Below, in pieces: positions 25,435 to 34,866 of a stretch of 64,000 nt of DNA. A program made the translations under genes and the position numbers. The DNA is from Streptomyces bathyalis (lineage in GTDB: Bacteria > Actinomycetota > Actinomycetes > Streptomycetales > Streptomycetaceae): assembly GCF_015910445.1 (NCBI RefSeq), contig NZ_CP048882.1, forward strand, positions 930,001 through 994,000. The letters are read 5' to 3'. The notes under the pieces are model-generated. The model made no database searches and was not told the origin of the DNA. It saw only the letters and a program-made list of their open reading frames with translations. The stretch's first letter is position 1; the number at the start of each line of letters is the position of its first letter.

Positions 25435-26643
25435 TCAGCCGGCGTCGACGCTGATGTAGGTGCTGTGTTTTGCCGCGCTCTCCTCGACCGCGGCCAGGAC
25501 ACGCTGGACCTGGAGCCCGTCGGCGAAGGACGGCTCGGGGTCCGTGCCGGTGGCGATCGCGTGCAGCAGGTCGCGCGCCTGGTGCACGAAGGTGTGCTCG
25601 TAGCCCAGGCCGTGCCCCGGCGGCCACCACGCCTCCAGGTAGGGGTGTTCGCCCTCGGTGACGAGGATGCGCCGGAACCCGGATTCGGACGCGGTGTCGG
25701 TCTGGTCGTGGAAGTGGAGTTCGTTGAGGCGTTCCAGGTCGAACTCGACCGATCCGAGGGTCCCGTTGAGCTCGACCCGCAGCGCGTTCTTGCGTCCGGA
25801 CGCGACGCGGCTGACCTCGAACGACGCCAACGCCCCTGATTCCAGACGCCCGTTGAAGATGGCGGCGTCGTCCACGGTGACGGGCCCGAGAGCGCCGCCC
25901 GGTGCCTCGCCGGGCAGCGGACGCTCCGTCACGAAGGTCTCCGTCTGCGCCGAGACCCCGGCGACGGGCGAGCCCGCCAGATGCTGTGCAATGTCGATGG
26001 CGTGCGCGCCGAGGTCCCCCAGCGCACCGGATCCGGCGGCCTCCTTGCGCAGCCGCCACGCCAGCGGGAAGGCAGGATCGACGAGCCAGTCCTGCAGATA
26101 GCTCACGCGCACGTGCCGCAGCTCGCCCAGGCGTCCCTCCGCGACCATGTGCCGCGCGAAGGCGAGTGCGGGCGTGCGGCGGTAGTTGAAGCCGACCATC
26201 GTCAACTGGCCCCGCTCGCGGGCCGCTCGCGCCGCCGCGGCCATCTCCTCGGCCTCGGCGACGGAGTTGGCGAGAGGCTTCTCGCACAGGACGTGCTTTC
26301 CGGCCTCCAGCGCGGCGACAGCGATCTCGGCATGGCTCTCACCGGGTGTGCAGATGTCGACGAGCTGGATGTCGCTGCGGGCTATCAGCTTCCGCCAGTC
26401 GGTCTCCGCCGCCGCCCAGCCGAGCTTCCCGGCCGCCGCCCGCACGGCGTCCGGGTCCCGTCCGCACACGGCGGTCATCGCGGGCGTGAGCGGCAGGTCG
26501 AAGACCCTGCCGACGGTGCGCCACCCCTGGGAGTGCGCGGCTCCCATGAAGGCGTAACCGACCATGCCCACGCCGAGCGGTGGCGCCGATCCGCCCTGAT
26601 CGGGGCGTACGGGCGCGGGTGCGGGCGCTGTGTCGTCGGACAT
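25435..26643 (-). CDS. Gfo/Idh/MocA family oxidoreductase
   Basis: 402 residues. The Rossmann start ([18 protein letters not shown]), [32 protein letters not shown] (the family's EKP motif) and the C-terminal [16 protein letters not shown] with a His at the usual substrate position define the family. It should oxidise a sugar or cyclitol with NAD(P). The ATG at 26643 follows GGGAGGAG. The first 25 residues are a Pro/Ala-rich extension. The neighbours are an isomerase and a sugar ABC importer. Confidence 0.9.
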   Translation of the reverse strand: MSDDTAPAPAPVRPDQGGSAPPLGVGMVGYAFMGAAHSQGWRTVGRVFDLPLTPAMTAVCGRDPDAVRAAAGKLGWAAAETDWRKLIARSDIQLVDICTPGESHAEIAVAALEAGKHVLCEKPLANSVAEAEEMAAAARAARERGQLTMVGFNYRRTPALAFARHMVAEGRLGELRHVRVSYLQDWLVDPAFPLAWRLRKEAAGSGALGDLGAHAIDIAQHLAGSPVAGVSAQTETFVTERPLPGEAPGGALGPVTVDDAAIFNGRLESGALASFEVSRVASGRKNALRVELNGTLGSVEFDLERLNELHFHDQTDTASESGFRRILVTEGEHPYLEAWWPPGHGLGYEHTFVHQARDLLHAIATGTDPEPSFADGLQVQRVLAAVEESAAKHSTYISVDAG

Positions 26644-26738
26644 GGGGCTCCTCCCTGTCGGGGGTACAAGTGGGGGGTGGGGCACGGCCTTGGCGTGGTG
26701 CGTGGCGTGGTGCGCCGGTAACGGGGCCAGGGCCGGGC

Positions 26739-27851
26739 CTACTTGAAGCCCGTCGGCAGGTATTCGTCGACGTTCAACCTCGTGACGACGGCCGAGTAGA
26801 GCGTGATGGACGCCGGGATCTCGAACTCGGCGAGACCACCGACCCCCTTGCTCTGGCCCAGCGCGCGGGCGAGGTCGATGGCCGAGGCGGCCATCGTCGG
26901 CGGGTAGAGGACCGTGGCCTTGATGACGCTGTTGTCGGCCTTGATGGCCTCCATGACGCGCTTCGACCCGGCACCGCCGACCATGAGGAAGTCGTCGCGG
27001 CCCGCCTGCTTGATGGCCCGCTCGGCGCCCACGCCCTGATCGTCGTCGTGGTTCCACAGCGCGTCGAACTTCGGCTCGGCACGCAGCAGTTGGGCCATCT
27101 TCGACTGGCCCGACTCGACGGTGAACTCGGCGGCCTGACGGGCGACCTTCTTGATGTTCGGGTAGTTCTTCAGGGCGTCGTCGAAGCCCTCCGTACGCTC
27201 CCGGGTCAGCTCCAGGTTGTCGATGCCCGCGAGTTCGACGACCTTCGCGTTCTTCTTGTCCTTGAGCTTCTCCCCGATGTACCGGCCGGCGTTGAGCCCC
27301 ATGCCGTAGTTGTCGCCGCCGATCCAGCAGCGGTAGGCCTGCTGCGAGGCGAACACCCGGTCGAGGTTGACGACGGGGATGCCCGCACGCATCGCCTTCA
27401 GGCCGACCTGCGTCAGCGCCTTGCCGTCGGCGGGGAGGATCACGAGGACGTCGACCTTCTTGTTGATCAGCGTCTCGATCTGGCCGACCTGCTGGGCGTT
27501 GTCGTTCGACCCCTCCGTCGCCTCGAGGGTGACGTCCTTGTACTTCTTCGCCCGCTCCTTGGCCTGCTCGTTGATGGCGTTGAGCCAGCCGTGGTCCGCC
27601 TGCGGCCCTGCGAAGCCGATGGTGACTCTCTTGCCGGGCTTGTCGTCGGCGACGTTCGCCTGCCCTGCCTCGGCGTCCTTCCCGTCGTTGCTCTCGTTGC
27701 TGGTGCAGCCGGAGAGGAAGGCGGCACCGGCGGCGGCGCCGAAGAGGACGTTCCTGCGGGAGGCGCCGAACGCACTCAGCGAAGACGCGTCTGTACGGGG
27801 CGAGTTGGGGTTGGGGTTCTGTGGATTCGGGTTCTCGGGTGATTCGGTCAT
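26739..27851 (-). CDS. Sugar ABC transporter substrate-binding lipoprotein, Tat-type
   Basis: 370 residues. After a 30-residue Asn/Pro-rich start, SRRNVLFGAAAGAAFLSGC combines a twin-arginine signal with a lipobox (LSGC), so it should be a Tat-exported lipoprotein. The rest is a periplasmic-binding-protein-1-like fold (GFAGPQADHGWLNAINEQAKERAKKY, VDVLVILPADGKAL, LWNHDDDQGVGAERAIKQAG) as in ribose or xylose binding proteins. Its start overlaps the permease stop by four bases (ATGA). The sugar is not identifiable. Confidence 0.9.
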   Translation of the reverse strand: MTESPENPNPQNPNPNSPRTDASSLSAFGASRRNVLFGAAAGAAFLSGCTSNESNDGKDAEAGQANVADDKPGKRVTIGFAGPQADHGWLNAINEQAKERAKKYKDVTLEATEGSNDNAQQVGQIETLINKKVDVLVILPADGKALTQVGLKAMRAGIPVVNLDRVFASQQAYRCWIGGDNYGMGLNAGRYIGEKLKDKKNAKVVELAGIDNLELTRERTEGFDDALKNYPNIKKVARQAAEFTVESGQSKMAQLLRAEPKFDALWNHDDDQGVGAERAIKQAGRDDFLMVGGAGSKRVMEAIKADNSVIKATVLYPPTMAASAIDLARALGQSKGVGGLAEFEIPASITLYSAVVTRLNVDEYLPTGFK

Positions 27852-28864
27852 GACGTCTTCCGACCCTTCTGGACCAGGACTGCGGCGACGATGATCGCTC
27901 CCTTGGCGATCTGCTGGACGTCCGTCTGGAGGTTGTTGAGAGCGAACAGGTTGGTGATCGTGGTGAAGACGAGCACTCCGAGCACGGAGCCGGTGATGGT
28001 CCCCCGGCCTCCGCTGAGCAGGGTGCCGCCGATGATCGCGGCGGCGATGGCGTCGAGTTCGTAGAGGTTGCCGTTGGTGTTCTGACCCGAGCCGGTGAGA
28101 ACGATCAGCATGAACGCGGCGATGCCGCAGCACAGGCCGGAGAGCAGGTACAGCAGCAGCCGCTGCCTGCGCACCGCGATGCCCGCCAGCCGCGAGGCCT
28201 CGGCGTTGCCGCCGACCGCGACGGTTCGTCGCCCGAAGGTGGTGCGCCCCAGGACGAGCCAGCCCAGCACCGCGACGGCCGCGAAGACCAGCACGAGAGG
28301 CGGGATGCCGAGCACGTAGCTGTCGGAGACGCCGAGGTCGAGCACGGAATTCACCGTCACCACCTGCGTCTTGCCGTCGCTGATGAGCAGCGCCAGCCCG
28401 CGTGCCGAGGCGAGCATGGCCAGGGTCGCGATGAAGGGCACCATCGGCCCGTAGGCAATGAGCACCCCGTTCACCAGCCCGCAGCCCAGCCCCACCGAGA
28501 GCGCGCACAGCAGCATGCCGCCGAGCCCGAACTCCTGCGTGGCGACGGTCGTCGCCCACACGGAGGCGAGCGCCACGATCGCTCCCACGGACAGGTCGAT
28601 GCCGCCACCGATGATCACGAACGTGACGCCTACGGTGACGACCCCGATGACCGAGGACTGGGTCAGGATCAGCTGGAGGTTGTCGGAGGTCAGGAACTGC
28701 TCCGGCTTGGTGAACGCGCCGACGACGACCAGCGCGACGAGCACCCCGACGAGAGAGAGGTGCCGCACGCCGCGACGTGGGGCGCTGATGCCGCGCCGGG
28801 ACGGCGGTGCGGGCGGCTGCGACGCGGGCTCCTTGACCGCCTCGGCACCGGTTGGGCTCAGCAC
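27848..28864 (-). CDS. Sugar ABC transporter permease (BPD type 2, RbsC-like)
   Basis: 338 residues, about nine to ten membrane helices. VIIGGGIDLSVGAIVALASV and GRRTVAVGGNAEASRLAGIAV (the EAA-like loop) are signatures of the RbsC/XylH permease family. The GTG at 28864 overlaps the ATPase stop by seven bases. The open frame runs further upstream but only inside the ATPase gene, so the GTG was taken. It forms the membrane channel of the importer. Confidence 0.9.
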   Translation of the reverse strand: MLSPTGAEAVKEPASQPPAPPSRRGISAPRRGVRHLSLVGVLVALVVVGAFTKPEQFLTSDNLQLILTQSSVIGVVTVGVTFVIIGGGIDLSVGAIVALASVWATTVATQEFGLGGMLLCALSVGLGCGLVNGVLIAYGPMVPFIATLAMLASARGLALLISDGKTQVVTVNSVLDLGVSDSYVLGIPPLVLVFAAVAVLGWLVLGRTTFGRRTVAVGGNAEASRLAGIAVRRQRLLLYLLSGLCCGIAAFMLIVLTGSGQNTNGNLYELDAIAAAIIGGTLLSGGRGTITGSVLGVLVFTTITNLFALNNLQTDVQQIAKGAIIVAAVLVQKGRKTS

Positions 28865-30411
28865 GACGGGCTCCCTTCCATGACGAGGTCGAGCACCCGG
28901 TGCTCGTCGAGCTCCCGGGCGGGGGCGGTGTGCACGACGCGGCCCTCCCTCAGCACCAGCACCCGGTCGGCCAGTCCGAGGACTTCGGGCACTTCGCTGG
29001 AGACGAGAAGGACGGCGACGCCGGAGTCGGCGAGACGGCGGATGACGGTGTAGAGCTCGGCGCGTGCCCCGACGTCGACGCCGCGGGTCGGCTCGTCCAG
29101 CAGCAGCACCCGGCACTCGCGCAGCAGCCAGCGCGCGAGGACGACCTTCTGCTGGTTCCCTCCTGAGAGGGTGCGCACCGCCCTGTCGGGGTCGTCCGGG
29201 TGCAGTGCCAGGTCGCGGGTGCGTGCGCGGGTCTCGGCGCGCTCGCGGGCACGGTCGAGCCAGCCGCCGGTGGAGAAGCGGGGCAGCGCCGAGACGGACA
29301 CGTTGCTGGTGACGGGCTCCAGCATCAACAGCGCCTGGGACTTGCGCTCTTCGGGTGCCAGGCCGATGCCCGCCCGTACCGCCGCGGTGACGTCGCCGGG
29401 GCGCAGCGGCTTGCCGTGGACGAGGATGCGCCCGGCGGTGGGACGCCGGGCTCCGGCGAGAGTCTCCAGGATCTCCGAGCGTCCGGAGCCGACGAGGCCC
29501 GCGAGTCCGGTGATCTCACCGGCGCGCAGTTCGAGGTCGAGCGGTTCGAACTCGCCCTTGCGGGCGAGTCGTTCGGCACGCAGCACGGGTGGCCGGGGCG
29601 CTGCGTGAAGGACGCGGTCCTCCAACGGCTCGGTGTGGACCGGGCGTTCGGGGAACGCGTACTGCACGTCGCGGCCGGTCATCAGGGCGACGAACTCCCG
29701 TGTCTCCGTCGTGCGGGCCGGCAGTCCGCTGGCGGCGACACGGCCGTCCTTGAGCACGGAGACACGGTCGCCGACGCGGCGGATCTCCTCCAGGCGGTGG
29801 GAGATGTAGACGACGGCGACACCCTCGGCCGTCAGCCCGCCGACGATACGGAAGAGGTTGGAGACCTCATCGGGGTCGAGCGCGGCGGAGGGTTCGTCCA
29901 TGACGATGAGTCGCACGTCGTGCGAGAGGGCGCGCGCCATGGAGACGATCTGCTGCCCGGCGGCCGGAAGCGCGCCGACGGTCACGTCCGGGTCGATCTC
30001 CGGGTGGCCGAGGCGGCGCAGTAGCGCGGCGGCGCGGGTGCGGGCGTCGCGGGCGCGGATGAAGCCGCGGGCGGACACCTCGTTGCCGAGGAAGATGTTC
30101 TCCGTCACCGACAGGTGCTCCACCAGGTCGAGTTCCTGGTAGATGGTGGCGATGCCGAGACGCATGGCGGCCATCGGCGTGGCCAGCCGTACGGGCTCCC
30201 CCTGCCAGCGGATGTCGCCCTCGTCCGGCTGGTGCGCGCCGGCGAGAACCTTGATCAGGGTGGACTTGCCCGCGCCGTTCTGCCCCAGCAGGCAGTGCAC
30301 TTCGCCGGCCTGTACGTCCAGGTCGACGCCGTCCAGCGCCCTCACGCCGGGGAAGGTCTTGGTGATGCGGGACATCGTCAGCAGTGGAGTGTGTGGAACC
30401 TCTGGAGCCAT
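28858..30411 (-). CDS. Sugar ABC transporter ATP-binding protein (duplicated, RbsA-like)
   Basis: 517 residues with two ABC domains. The first has Walker A GQNGAGKST and Walker B LIVMDEPSAALD with a degenerate signature. The second lacks a standard Walker A but has the signature LSGGNQQKVVLARW and Walker B VLLLDEPTRGVD. This is the usual pattern of RbsA-type ATPases. The ATG at 30411 follows GGAGG by about 8 bases. It is the first transporter gene, about 200 bases downstream of the ROK repressor gene. Confidence 0.92.
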   Translation of the reverse strand: MAPEVPHTPLLTMSRITKTFPGVRALDGVDLDVQAGEVHCLLGQNGAGKSTLIKVLAGAHQPDEGDIRWQGEPVRLATPMAAMRLGIATIYQELDLVEHLSVTENIFLGNEVSARGFIRARDARTRAAALLRRLGHPEIDPDVTVGALPAAGQQIVSMARALSHDVRLIVMDEPSAALDPDEVSNLFRIVGGLTAEGVAVVYISHRLEEIRRVGDRVSVLKDGRVAASGLPARTTETREFVALMTGRDVQYAFPERPVHTEPLEDRVLHAAPRPPVLRAERLARKGEFEPLDLELRAGEITGLAGLVGSGRSEILETLAGARRPTAGRILVHGKPLRPGDVTAAVRAGIGLAPEERKSQALLMLEPVTSNVSVSALPRFSTGGWLDRARERAETRARTRDLALHPDDPDRAVRTLSGGNQQKVVLARWLLRECRVLLLDEPTRGVDVGARAELYTVIRRLADSGVAVLLVSSEVPEVLGLADRVLVLREGRVVHTAPARELDEHRVLDLVMEGSPSC

Positions 30412-30485
30412 GGCGGGGCCTCCGTGCGTACTGCGTACGGGCAGGCGGGACCGTGCTCGGTGCCGTTGCGGGACGGTGGTGCCGG

Positions 30486-30538
30486 GTGCGGTGGTGCCGG
30501 GTGCCGAAAGGCGGGTGCGGTGGTGCCGGGTGCCGAAA
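30486..30538. repeat. Tandem repeat (period 29) between ROK and ATPase genes
   Basis: A 24-base unit (30486-30509) recurs at 30515-30538 with a 5-base joint; a partial third copy starts at about 30471. It lies 75-130 bases before the ATPase start, in the only gap of the sugar operon large enough for a promoter. Confidence 0.65.
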
Positions 30539-30612
30539 TGCGGGGCGGTGCGCGCGCTGTACGACGGGCCTTGGGGCCGTTCGGACCGGCTCGGGCCGGG
30601 CCGATGAGCCGG

Positions 30613-31803
30613 TCAGGCCGGTGAGAAGAGGTGGTCGCTGATGAGGCGGGCCGCTCCGGTCACACCGGCGACGGGACCCAACTCGCCCAGGACGATGGGG
30701 AGATTGCCGGTCGCCAGGGGCAGCGACTGGCGGTAGACCTGTGTGCGGATGCTGGCGAGCAACGTGTGGCCGAGCCCGGTCACACCGCCGCCGATGACGA
30801 CGAGTCCGGGGTTGAAGAAGCTGACGAGGCCGGCGATGACCTGGCCGACGCGGGCGCCGCCGTCGCGGATGAGATCGAGAGAGGTGCCGTCGCCCGCGGC
30901 GGCCGCGGTGGCGACGTCCTCGGCGCTGAGCCGACCGACGGCCTCGAGCCGGGTCGAGAGTTCCGGCGAGAGCCCGTCGCGCGCGGCGGCCTCGGCGTCA
31001 CGTGCGAGTGCGGCACCCCCGAAGTAGGCCTCGAGGCAGCCGCGGTTGCCGCAAGGGCAGGGGCGTCCCTCCAACTCGACCTGTATGTGCCCGATGTCGC
31101 CGGCGCTTCCGGTGGTGCCGCGGTGCACCTCACCACCGGCCACGACACCGCATCCGATGCCGGTGCCTATCTTCACGCAGAAGAAGTCCCTCACGGAGCG
31201 GGCGACTCCGGCCTGCATCTCGCCCATCGCCATGAGGTTCACGTCGTTGTCGACCATGACCGGGCAGCCGAGTTCCTGGCTGAGGGCTTCCCGCACGGGA
31301 AATCCGTCCCAGCCGGGCATGATCGGCGGCGCGACCGGGACGCCCTCCGGGAAGCGCACAGGCCCGGGGACACCGATCCCCGCACCGGCGAAGCCGTCGG
31401 CGACGCCGGAGTCACGGAGCTTGGCGACCAGGGCGAGCACCTGGTCGAAGACGGCGACGGGGCCCTCACGCACGTCCATCGGCTGGTTGACGTGCCCCAG
31501 TATTTCCAACTCGGGGTTCGTCACTGCCACATCGACGGAGGTGGCGCCGATGTCGACGCCGAGGAAACGGAGTTCCGGAGCGAGGCGCACATTGTGCGAG
31601 CGCCGACCGCCGCGGGAGGCCGCGAGCCCGTCGGCTACGACGAGCCCCGTCTCCAGCAGCCGGTCGATCTCCACGGCGAGCTTGGAACGGGAGAGGTCGA
31701 CGTGGTCGCCCAGTTCGGCGCGGGAGTTCGGACCGCCGTCACGCAGCAAGCGGAGCAGTCGCGCCTGGTGCGCGTTCGCGGGCCGAGCAGTCATGCGCCT
31801 CAC
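30613..31803 (-). CDS. ROK-family transcriptional repressor
   Basis: 396 residues. An N-terminal winged helix (about 8-75; HQARLLRLLRDGGPNSRAELGDHVDLSRSKL) precedes a sugar-kinase-like ROK domain with the phosphate loop VDIGATSVDVAV, DNDVN and the zinc motif CPCGNRGCLEA. It should repress the sugar ABC genes and be released by a sugar ligand. I chose the GTG at 31803 because GGGAGG lies 6 bases before it; an ATG at 31794 would sit only 3 bases from GAGG. The inverted repeat at 32003-32025 is its candidate operator. Confidence 0.88.
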   Translation of the reverse strand: MRRMTARPANAHQARLLRLLRDGGPNSRAELGDHVDLSRSKLAVEIDRLLETGLVVADGLAASRGGRRSHNVRLAPELRFLGVDIGATSVDVAVTNPELEILGHVNQPMDVREGPVAVFDQVLALVAKLRDSGVADGFAGAGIGVPGPVRFPEGVPVAPPIMPGWDGFPVREALSQELGCPVMVDNDVNLMAMGEMQAGVARSVRDFFCVKIGTGIGCGVVAGGEVHRGTTGSAGDIGHIQVELEGRPCPCGNRGCLEAYFGGAALARDAEAAARDGLSPELSTRLEAVGRLSAEDVATAAAAGDGTSLDLIRDGGARVGQVIAGLVSFFNPGLVVIGGGVTGLGHTLLASIRTQVYRQSLPLATGNLPIVLGELGPVAGVTGAARLISDHLFSPA

Positions 31804-32002
31804 CGCCACCCTCCCTCCCCTGGTAACCGTAAGCCGGCTCTGGGAAGCCACCCGGCCGACGGACAGGGCAACAACTCCCCTGCCTCCGGCCGGACTTCTC
31901 ATCGACCTCTCCCGCGGAAGCGTGGGTCGCTCCCCGGGGATTGACTGGGAACGTACCAGCGCTCTGCGCAATGGGGAAGAAGTTCTGCACAAACCCCTTC
32001 GA

Positions 32003-32025
32003 CTTTTTCCATGCACTGGACAAAG
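32003..32025. promoter_or_regulatory. Candidate ROK operator (site 2)
   Basis: CTTTTTCCA-N5-TGGACAAAG lies 200 bases before the ROK start. It differs by one base in the left arm from the repeat upstream of the PQQ-dehydrogenase operon (15728-15750). The surrounding stretch 31960-32050 is the least GC-rich of this gap, as expected of a promoter. Confidence 0.6.
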
Positions 32026-32058
32026 GCTCGGCATATGCACGCAAGAAGGGCAGATGCA

Positions 32059-32092
32059 CCGGTCCCTGGGCCGGGGCGGGCCCAGGGACCGG
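32059..32092 (-). terminator. Terminator hairpin downstream of the GntR gene
   Basis: A perfect 14-bp stem (32059-32072 with 32079-32092, 6-base loop) lies about 130 bases after the GntR stop at 32221 and upstream of the ROK promoter region. The rest of the 31804-32220 gap holds no gene. Confidence 0.72.
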
Positions 32093-32220
32093 GAGACGTG
32101 GCGCGCGGGGCGGCCGCGCACAGCAATGTCCGGCTCCTCGGCCGAGCCGGGAAGCCGGAGCGGAACGCCGATGAGAGAGGGCGGCCGGGAGAGAGGAGCG
32201 GGAGCGAGGGGAGACGGGTG

Positions 32221-32898
32221 TCAGCCGCGCTCACGCTCGTGGTACGAGCGCCGCGTGTGCTCCGTGTGCTCCCGCATGACCTTGGCGGCCGAGTGCTCGT
32301 CGCCCTCGGCGATGGCCGCGATCAGCTCGCGGTGCTCGATCCAGGACTGCGCGCCGCGCTGCCGCGCGACCGGCGTGTAGTACCAGCGCACCCTGCGGTC
32401 GACCTGCCGGGCGAGTTCAGCGAGGACGGCGTTGCCGGCCAGGGCCATCACGCGGGCGTGGAACGCCGCGTTCGCCTCCACGACCTTCTCCACCTCCTCG
32501 CCGCCGACTGCCGCCTCGCCGCGCGCGCACAGGTCCTCGAGCTCCGCGACACCGGCCGCGTCAGCGTTCGCAGCGGCGAGCCGGGCGGCCTCGGCCTCCA
32601 GCAGCGTGCGCACGGTCAGCAGCTGGTCGGCCTCCTCCTCCGTGGGCTCGTGCACGAACGCGCCCTGCGCGGGACGCAGGTCCACCCATCCGTCCGTGTT
32701 CAGCCGCTGCAGCGCCTCCCGTACCGGCTGGCGGGAGACACCGAGATGCTGGGCGAGCTCGCTCTCGACCAGGTGCTGCCCGGGCCTGAGCGAGCGGGTG
32801 GTGATGAGCTCCAGCAGCGCTTCGTAGACCCGCTCGCGGAGCGGCCCCGGCCGCTCCAGCTTGGGCATGGTGCCTTCCGGCAGTCCGGCGGACAGCAT
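32221..32898 (-). CDS. GntR-family regulator with FCD ligand domain
   Basis: 225 residues. The winged helix (about 13-75; LRERVYEALLELITTRSLRPGQHLVESELAQHLGVSRQPVREALQRL) is a FadR-type GntR domain. The FCD domain follows (TVRTLLEAEAARLAA, AAFHARVMALAGNAVL, HRELIAAIAEGD with metal-binding His). Such proteins bind small carboxylates and usually recognise TNGTNNNACNA-type sites. The ATG at 32898 follows AGGAG by 7 bases. A TTGAATACAG site lies in its own promoter, and related TTGTATACAA sites precede both FDH operons, so it may control formate metabolism. Confidence 0.88.
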   Translation of the reverse strand: MLSAGLPEGTMPKLERPGPLRERVYEALLELITTRSLRPGQHLVESELAQHLGVSRQPVREALQRLNTDGWVDLRPAQGAFVHEPTEEEADQLLTVRTLLEAEAARLAAANADAAGVAELEDLCARGEAAVGGEEVEKVVEANAAFHARVMALAGNAVLAELARQVDRRVRWYYTPVARQRGAQSWIEHRELIAAIAEGDEHSAAKVMREHTEHTRRSYHERERG

Positions 32899-32960
32899 TC
32901 TGCGACTCCTGACCTTCGGGGACCCTGCACCCTGAAAGATGGGAACCCTGAAACTCTTGG

Positions 32961-32973
32961 CTATTGAATACAG
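32961..32973. promoter_or_regulatory. GntR-type operator in the GntR promoter
   Basis: Read on the minus strand the site is CTGTATTCAATAG, about 65-75 bases before the GntR start. It differs by one base (T for A at the centre) from TGTATACAATA in front of the split FDH operon. Confidence 0.5.
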
Positions 32974-33136
32974 TCTACGGAGTGCACTCGAATTGTGGTG
33001 GGGTCGTGAGCCACTTTCGCATCTCTGTGACACGTCACACGCGGGCGGCGGGTCAAGGCGCGCCGGCCCTCAACGGCCCTGGCACCACCGGATATTGGCG
33101 CGCGCCCGCCACGTCGGCGTGCCAGTCTCTCCTTCC

Positions 33137-33835
33137 ATGGACCGCGACTGGATCCCCGACGAGCTCGCGCACGCAGGCCCCGAGCACCTCGACGCAGCGT
33201 TCGTCGGCGGTTTCGACCGAAAGCAGGGGCATCCCGACCCGGGCGAGGACCTGGCCCTGCTCCGTTCGCACGGGCTCACGGCGGACTCCGTGGTCGTCGA
33301 TCTCGGTGCCGGAACGGGCCAGTTCGCCGTACCGGCGGCGCGGCACTTCGGCCGCGTGATCGCGGTGGAGATCTCACCGGCGATGCGGGACGTGCTGCGC
33401 GAGCGCGCCGCCGCCGAGGAGCTGGCCACGCTCGAATGCGTGCCGGGCGGCTTCCTCACCTACGAGCACTCCGGAGCCCCAGCGGACGCGGTCTTCACCC
33501 GGCACGCGCTGCATCAGCTTCCCGACTTCTGGAAGGTGATGGCCCTGCGCCGCATGGCCGGGATGCTGCGGCCAGGCGGCATCCTCCGGCTCCACGACTT
33601 GGTATACGACGTCGCCGCGCAGGACACGGAGACGTTCCTGGAGGACTGGCTGGCCGCCGCTCCGAAGGATTCCTCCACCGCCTACACACGCGAGGACCTC
33701 GCGGAGCACATCCGCACCGAACACAGCACGTTCCGCTGGCTGTTCGAGCCGATGCTCACGGCCGCGGGCTTCGAGATCACCGATGCCTCCTACCGCGGCT
33801 CCGCCTACGCCTCGTACACCTGCGTAAGGCACTGA
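33137..33835 (+). CDS. Class I SAM-dependent methyltransferase
   Basis: 232 residues. VVVDLGAGTGQFAVPAA is motif I for SAM binding, VIAVEISPAM is motif II, and LRPGGILRLHDLVYD is the post-motif region. This is a UbiE/type-11-like methyltransferase with no clear substrate. The ATG at 33137 gives the expected N-terminus; the open frame begins earlier but overlaps the GntR promoter region. It is divergent from the GntR gene and followed by the MBL-fold gene after 64 bases. Confidence 0.85.
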   Translation: MDRDWIPDELAHAGPEHLDAAFVGGFDRKQGHPDPGEDLALLRSHGLTADSVVVDLGAGTGQFAVPAARHFGRVIAVEISPAMRDVLRERAAAEELATLECVPGGFLTYEHSGAPADAVFTRHALHQLPDFWKVMALRRMAGMLRPGGILRLHDLVYDVAAQDTETFLEDWLAAAPKDSSTAYTREDLAEHIRTEHSTFRWLFEPMLTAAGFEITDASYRGSAYASYTCVRH

Positions 33836-33899
33836 CGGGAAGCCGGACCCAGGAAGACCCGGGCAGGCGCGGCGGGAGCCCGGAGGAAAGGGCCTCAAT

Positions 33900-34658
33900 A
33901 TGGAACTGACCGTACTCGGGGGCTGCGGGGCGTGGCCGACGAGAACGCAGGGATGCAGCGGTTACCTGCTCGTCTGCGAGGGCTTCCGGCTGCTCATCGA
34001 CCCGGGATACGCCACGCTGCCCGCGCTCCTGGAGCACGCGGACCCGGAGCAGGTCGACGCGGTCCTCGTCAGCCACGGACACCCGGACCACTGCGCGGAT
34101 CTCAATCCGCTGCTGCGCGCGCGGGCGCTGGGCGATGCCTCTCCCCCACCGCTCCCCTTGTACGCGCTGCCCGGGGCCCTGGCCCCCGTACTCGCTCTCG
34201 ACCGGCACGGCATGCTCGCCCACGCCTGGAGACTGCACGAGTTCACCGCCGGAGCACGCTTCGAGATCGGCCCTTTCACGGTCACCACCCTGCTGCTCCC
34301 GCACTTCGTGCCGAACGCGGGCATCCGCATCACCGACCCTCGGGGCGCCGTGCTCGCCTACACCGGTGACACGGGCCCGAGCCCTCAGGTGCCGCTGCTC
34401 GCCCGGGAGGCCGGCCTCTTCCTCTCCGAGGCCACGCACCCCGAAGCCGTCCCGCCCGCGGACGCGGAGCATCTGCTCAGCGCCCGCCTCGCCGGCCGGT
34501 ACGCCGAGCAGGCCGGCGCGGCCCGGCTCGTGCTGACCCATCTGTGGCCCGGCACCCCGCACGAGGAGGCGTTGCGCGCGGCCCGAGCCGGCTTCTCCGG
34601 GCCGATCGCCGTCGCCGTTCCCGGGCAGATACTGGACGTCGGCACCGCGAGGCACTAG
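33900..34658 (+). CDS. MBL-fold metallo-hydrolase
   Basis: 252 residues. The metal motif SHGHPDHCADLNP (HxHxDH), later LLPHFVPN, LAYTGDTGPS and the final VLTHLWPGT are those of RNase Z/PhnP-like cytosolic metallo-beta-lactamase-fold hydrolases. The N-terminus MELTVLGGCGAWP is also typical. The ATG has GGAGG plus AAAGG upstream. The substrate is unknown; cyclic phosphodiester hydrolysis is common in related proteins. Confidence 0.87.
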   Translation: MELTVLGGCGAWPTRTQGCSGYLLVCEGFRLLIDPGYATLPALLEHADPEQVDAVLVSHGHPDHCADLNPLLRARALGDASPPPLPLYALPGALAPVLALDRHGMLAHAWRLHEFTAGARFEIGPFTVTTLLLPHFVPNAGIRITDPRGAVLAYTGDTGPSPQVPLLAREAGLFLSEATHPEAVPPADAEHLLSARLAGRYAEQAGAARLVLTHLWPGTPHEEALRAARAGFSGPIAVAVPGQILDVGTARH

Positions 34659-34866
34659 CTCACAGGGCCATGAACCCGGTCCTCCCGGGCGGGGCGGCCG
34701 GGCAGATCGGCGTGCGCCGCGGCGCGGGAAAGCGGGGGTGAGAGGGCGGGGCGGATCACGGACCCATCACGCCCAACACACCTGGCGCACCGGCCAGTCC
34801 ACATACAGTCGACGAAATCTGCCGCGGCTCTGGTCATCCCCACTTCAACTACCTACTCTCCTGGCC

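Noticed and set aside
33601..33612. GTATAC-containing stretch as a further GntR site
   Set aside because: It lies inside the methyltransferase coding sequence and lacks the flanking TTG/CAA bases.
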